From: Helicobacteraceae bacterium 4484_230
GTDB lineage: Bacteria; Campylobacterota; Campylobacteria; Campylobacterales; Sulfurimonadaceae
Length of the DNA: 34,761 nucleotides
Assembly (NCBI GenBank): GCA_002085085.1
Contig: MZGN01000041.1
Location: 1-34,761, forward strand
Reading direction: 5' to 3'
A program made the translations under genes and the position numbers. A model generated the notes under the pieces. The model ran no database searches. It saw only the letters and a list, made by a program, of their open reading frames with translations, and had not been told where the DNA came from. Below are positions 32,701 to 34,761 of this stretch, one piece after another. Every line of letters begins with the position of its first letter. Position 1 is the first letter of the stretch.

Positions 32701-32898
32701 AAGAGGACGGGTAACAGACTCTTCTACGGCATAAGCGTTGGCGCCGGTGTAGGTTGCCGTTACTTCGACTGTAGGAGGCACAACATCCGGAAACTCCTGA
32801 ATAGGCAGCACATACATCGAAACCAGGCCGCCTGTGATGATCAGAAGTGAGATCACCATTGCGAAGATTGGGCGTTTTATAAATGTAACGGAAAACAT
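29752..32898 (-). CDS. RND multidrug efflux permease (HAE1/AcrB-like)
   Basis: A 1048-residue inner-membrane pump, full length for the family. Twelve helices surround two large periplasmic loops. It starts [24 protein letters not shown]. The proton relay Asp pair is in [15 protein letters not shown] (about 405-420), and the partner Lys in [17 protein letters not shown] (about 938-954). [18 protein letters not shown] and [19 protein letters not shown] are also canonical. HAE1 rather than heavy-metal type, because the relay motif is GxxVDDAI-like. It probably exports hydrophobic compounds or bile-type amphiphiles. It abuts the adaptor gene with no gap. Confidence 0.96.
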   Translation of the reverse strand: MFSVTFIKRPIFAMVISLLIITGGLVSMYVLPIQEFPDVVPPTVEVTATYTGANAYAVEESVTRPLEDKINGVQGSIYIESSSTSTGESKIMVYFEPGYDLDIAAVDVQNRVSMATAALPAEVKQQGVIVDKKSPSMVCLVTINGDERFDDAFLSNFININVLDELKRIPGVGQALNMGEKKYAMRIWLDPDRIMALDLTPTDIINAIKSQNKQASVGKIGSAPTYKDQQIEYVLTAEGRLTQVDEFGEIVIKYKKDGSLVYLRDVAKIELGAEKYDWNAILNRKPTGLVGIYQLPGSNALEIREAVGRVMEKVESRFPEGVSYSIPYDTTKYVNVAIDNVVVNLFTAILLVIIIIYIFLQSWRPTVIAAVAIPVSLIGTFAIMYAAPGFSINFLTLFGLILAIGIVVDDVILVVENVEVLMYKEPDLTMPQVVKKSMIQLIGPIISTTLVLVAVFIPVSMMPGIVGSLYQQFALTISFAVMISSLNALTLSPAIAAIIIKRRGADEKLFIGFEIFEKGFNWLTDRYTALITLLIKGRYVVLVIFFGLLGLIYVMFANTPTGFVPSEDKGAFIVAINLKPGSSIERTVEIRKKAEKIVAEIPGVKDITAVDGYNAITSTLDGSAGTFFVTLEHWDKRKEAGMGVEDIIRQVFIRTEHIGDANVAAFNLPGIPGLGAVGGFDIRIQDFLAGNLDVFMGYVKEIIKEANADPRIGRAFTTYNPSYPMYRIDIDRKKANALGVDVATLFGTMQTYLGSFYINDFTKFGKVFRVFVQADKAFRSDKSDINKLYVKNKHGKMVPMSSLVTLNEEMGPQNIPHYNLYRSIQVNGIAADGHSSGEAMAAMEEIAQRVLPNTFGYEWSGMSYQEKLAGNGQIAVFFFVTLIVFLVLAAQYESWILPLMILLSVPIVMIGALAALTAAGLPLNIFAQVGLVLLIALASKNAILIIEFAKEQREEGKSIVESAILAGKLRFRAIMMTILSFVFGVLPLAFAVGAGAITQKSIGIGLLGGMLAATIISTLLVPVLYVLLETMREKFVSVKEEIAKRESI

Positions 32899-34089
32899 CT
32901 ACTGTTTTACCTCATCGGGGATCAGGTTGTGAGCTTTCATTACAGCTTCGATACCTTTTGTGTCGGTTACATCTTCAGGTTGTAACGGGCGCCCGTCCTG
33001 CACTTTCATCAGTCCTGATATAACCACACTGTCACCGTCTTTCAGGCCCGAGGCAATGCTCGTGTAGTATCTCGACGAGAGATTTGTCGTCACACCTGTA
33101 CGGCGTGCTATGTTGTTTTTATCTACCGTATAGACGAATTTGCCAAGCTGGTCTTCAAAGATCGATTGAGGTGGAAGCATGATAAAGTTAAATTTGTCCG
33201 TAACGAACATGTTGACATAGACGAAGGTTCCGGGGTAGACCGAGAGGCTTCTGTTATCTATAGTGGCGCGCATCATGATTGTTGAGGTTAGCGGATCGAC
33301 CGCATTGTTGGAGAAATCGACATATCCGTCCAGGCGTTTGCGTTTTAGTATGTCTTCGCCCTGCCCGCGAACCTCTATAAAGGCCGGCAGCTTTTTTCTT
33401 GAGCGAAATTTATATATTTTTTGTACGTCAGATTCGGAAGGGCTGAAGTAGGCATAGATAACACTTGTCTGCTTGATTGTGGCAAGCAGGGTGGATTCGC
33501 TGTAGCCGACCAGGTTGCCGACATCTACCAGGCGTGTACCGACCTGACCCGATACCGGGGCTTTTATGATGGTGTAGCTTAGCTGCAGCCTCGCGTTTTG
33601 TATGGCTGCCTCATCTGCTGCAATCGCCGCAATAAGTTCGCTTTTGCGCGCTTCATGCTGTTCAAGTGTAGCACGTGGAGCCAGCCCCTCTTCCACAAGT
33701 GGTCTATAGCGCTCCACATCTGCTTTAGCCAGTTCCAGGGATGCTTCATCCTGCTGTTTTTTTGCTTTTGCAGAGAGAAGATCGCTTTTGTATTCCGACT
33801 GTTCTATAAGAAAGAGCTTGTCTCCTTTTTTGACATATGCACCGTCTTTGAAATAGATTTTCTGCAGCCGGCCCGATACCCGTGCACGTATCTCCTGGTC
33901 GCTGCTCGCTTTTGTCATACCTGTGTACTGCATCCAGAGGGGAAAATTCTTTTTGTGAACAGTTACAGTTTCAACACTAAGCGGTGGAGGGGCTTTTTTT
34001 ACCACTTTCTGTTCAGGTTTATTGCACCCTGAAAAAAAGAGGAGTACAAAAAGTACCGATATAACTGATGGGCGGAAAAAGTAATGCAT
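32899..34089 (-). CDS. RND efflux membrane-fusion (adaptor) lipoprotein, AcrA-like
   Basis: A 396-residue adaptor. The N-terminal signal ends in a lipobox (LLFFSGC, Cys near 22). The lipoyl half-motifs GRLQKIYFKDGAYVKKGDKLFLIE and YTIIKAPVSGQVGTRLVDVGNLV flank a coiled-coil hairpin with RYRPLVEEGLAPRATLEQHEARKSELIAAIAADEAAIQNA. Then come the beta-barrel and membrane-proximal domains (PGTFVYVNMFV, LPPQSIFEDQLGKFVYTVD). It bridges the RND pump and TolC-like duct. First gene of the operon; no TetR- or MarR-type regulator gene is adjacent. Confidence 0.95.
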   Translation of the reverse strand: MHYFFRPSVISVLFVLLFFSGCNKPEQKVVKKAPPPLSVETVTVHKKNFPLWMQYTGMTKASSDQEIRARVSGRLQKIYFKDGAYVKKGDKLFLIEQSEYKSDLLSAKAKKQQDEASLELAKADVERYRPLVEEGLAPRATLEQHEARKSELIAAIAADEAAIQNARLQLSYTIIKAPVSGQVGTRLVDVGNLVGYSESTLLATIKQTSVIYAYFSPSESDVQKIYKFRSRKKLPAFIEVRGQGEDILKRKRLDGYVDFSNNAVDPLTSTIMMRATIDNRSLSVYPGTFVYVNMFVTDKFNFIMLPPQSIFEDQLGKFVYTVDKNNIARRTGVTTNLSSRYYTSIASGLKDGDSVVISGLMKVQDGRPLQPEDVTDTKGIEAVMKAHNLIPDEVKQ

Positions 34090-34232
34090 AGACAGACCTC
34101 TGACAATTTAATAATGATAGATATAATAATAGAATTCACTTAAGGTGTCTCTGAAATACCTTGCTCTCAAAAACAAATCAGGCTGAAGTAAGCCGGGTGC
34201 GATCGACTTTCGGGTCAAAAAGGTTTGGCCTG
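34090..34232. other. Spacer between the TonB gene and the efflux operon
   Basis: 143 bp with no gene. AT-rich boxes (TATTAT on the minus strand near 34120-34130) just before the adaptor start may be its promoter. No convincing operator or terminator hairpin is visible. Confidence 0.4.
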
Positions 34233-34544
34233 TCAATAGCCTCTGAGATAATATCCTACCTTGTAACGTATCAGTGTTTTTTGTTTTGGGCGCGGATAGC
34301 GGCTGTAAGCATACTCTATGGTCTCTTTTGTAGTGTCGTCAAGAATGTAAAAGCCGCTTCGTTTGATAAACCTGATATTAGAAATATCACCGTTTGGATG
34401 AAGGTAGAACTCAATTATATTATCACTGTTTATACGCATCTCGGAAGGTATATTTACACGTCCGACACGGTTGAGAACCTGCTGGGTAATACGGCGCATT
34501 ATCTCCTGATTGTCAATAATGTACTTCTGCTCACCCTCCTCCAA
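34233..34544 (-). CDS. TonB-family C-terminal domain (downstream part of a frameshifted gene)
   Basis: The 103-residue frame has only a TTG start. It encodes a TonB C-terminal domain: EQKYIIDNQEIMRRITQQVLNRVGRVNIPSEMRI, then NIIEFYLHPNGDISNIRFIKRSGFYILDDTTKETIEYAYSRYPRPKQKTLIRYKV, as in periplasm-spanning energy transducers that touch TonB-box receptors. The proline-, lysine- and glutamate-rich linker and any membrane anchor are in the other frame upstream (34531 onward). The two overlap by 14 nt, and a 1-nt shift between about 34531 and 34545 would join them. I treat the two as one gene. Confidence 0.75.
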   Translation of the reverse strand: MEEGEQKYIIDNQEIMRRITQQVLNRVGRVNIPSEMRINSDNIIEFYLHPNGDISNIRFIKRSGFYILDDTTKETIEYAYSRYPRPKQKTLIRYKVGYYLRGY

Positions 34545-34761
34545 ACTCGTCCCCGTAAAGCTCTTTTATATCCTGGTTTATCCTGCTGGTGCGCTCTGTC
34601 GTTTTTTTCTGCTTGCTCTCTGTTTCGGTGGGTACTGCTTTTTTTGAGAGCATACTGAAAAGTTTACTGGACTCTTTTGGCACGCTTATTTTATGCTCAG
34701 GCTGTGTGATGGGTGAGTCCTCTTTTTTTTCCGGCTCTTTTTTTGCGATCATCTCCGTAAG
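34531..34761 (-). CDS. TonB-family linker region, partial at window end
   Basis: The frame is open from the window edge (34761) to a TGA at 34531-34533. It is rich in Lys, Glu, Pro and Ser (KKEPEKKEDSPITQPEHK), the usual periplasm-spanning linker of TonB proteins, and ends INQDIKELYGDEFGGG, which directly precedes the TonB domain in the +1 frame. The N-terminal membrane anchor lies outside the window. The junction reads GGA-GGA-GGG-TGA: a Shine-Dalgarno-like run right before the stop. Confidence 0.7.
   Translation of the reverse strand, partial: LTEMIAKKEPEKKEDSPITQPEHKISVPKESSKLFSMLSKKAVPTETESKQKKTTERTSRINQDIKELYGDEFGGG

Overview
The window looks like chromosomal DNA of a Campylobacterota (epsilonproteobacterial) heterotroph or chemolithotroph of the Sulfurovum/Sulfurimonas type. 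This is inferred from gene content recalled from the group, not from a search: a RibBA whose cyclohydrolase half has no cysteines, a Y-family polymerase with a large N-terminal insertion, CmoA, and a folD-lepB-M50-rpiB-apt-trpB-pepA operon. Base composition is moderate, with AT-rich intergenic regions. There is no rRNA, CRISPR array, integrase or recognisable insertion sequence.

Layout. 1-2.9 kb: a locus for exported proteins (membrane-anchored helical-repeat protein, permuted papain-like enzyme with an Fn3-like part and a Ser-rich tail, lipoprotein). Two of its genes look frame-broken, and it ends in a heptamer tandem repeat and a hairpin-rich spacer. 3.1-4.3 kb (-): a Sel1-MORN repeat protein. 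4.4-6.8 kb: a membrane protein plus TRAP transporter DctQ and DctM. 6.9-8.4 kb: HIT protein, unknown protein, MTH1187-family protein and a small ORF. 8.4-8.8 kb (-): two small membrane proteins, one apparently frameshifted. 8.9-10.2 kb: Y-family DNA polymerase followed by a long palindrome. 10.3-10.9 kb (-): four tRNA genes (Gln, fMet, Gln, fMet) behind a full-consensus sigma70 promoter. 11-15.7 kb: FHA protein, RibBA, CmoA, PepD-like peptidase, a damaged M23 peptidase and an unknown protein. 15.8-21.8 kb (-): a tight seven-gene housekeeping operon. 21.9-23.4 kb: cytochrome c, CitE-like protein and an Arg-dyad small protein. 23.4-26.4 kb (-): a solute-binding lipoprotein and a fusion of a kinase-like domain to DUF389. 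26.5-28.3 kb: a DASS/SLC13 transporter and a small secreted protein. 28.5-34.1 kb (-): a complete RND efflux tripartite operon. 34.2-34.8 kb (-): a TonB-family gene cut by the window end and by a frameshift.

The most striking pattern is the number of independent frame lesions in otherwise well-formed genes. They are a perfect 14-bp tandem duplication (231-258), a lost segment in an Fn3-like domain (about 1890-1925), an A5 homopolymer slip (about 8817-8821), a deletion that removes the catalytic HxH of the M23 peptidase (about 15280), and a 1-nt shift at GGAGGAGGG-TGA in the TonB gene (about 34531-34545). Core housekeeping genes are intact. Either accessory envelope genes are decaying or phase-varying, or the assembly carries local errors; reads across each site would decide. 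The best candidate for an undescribed system is the locus at 39-2872.
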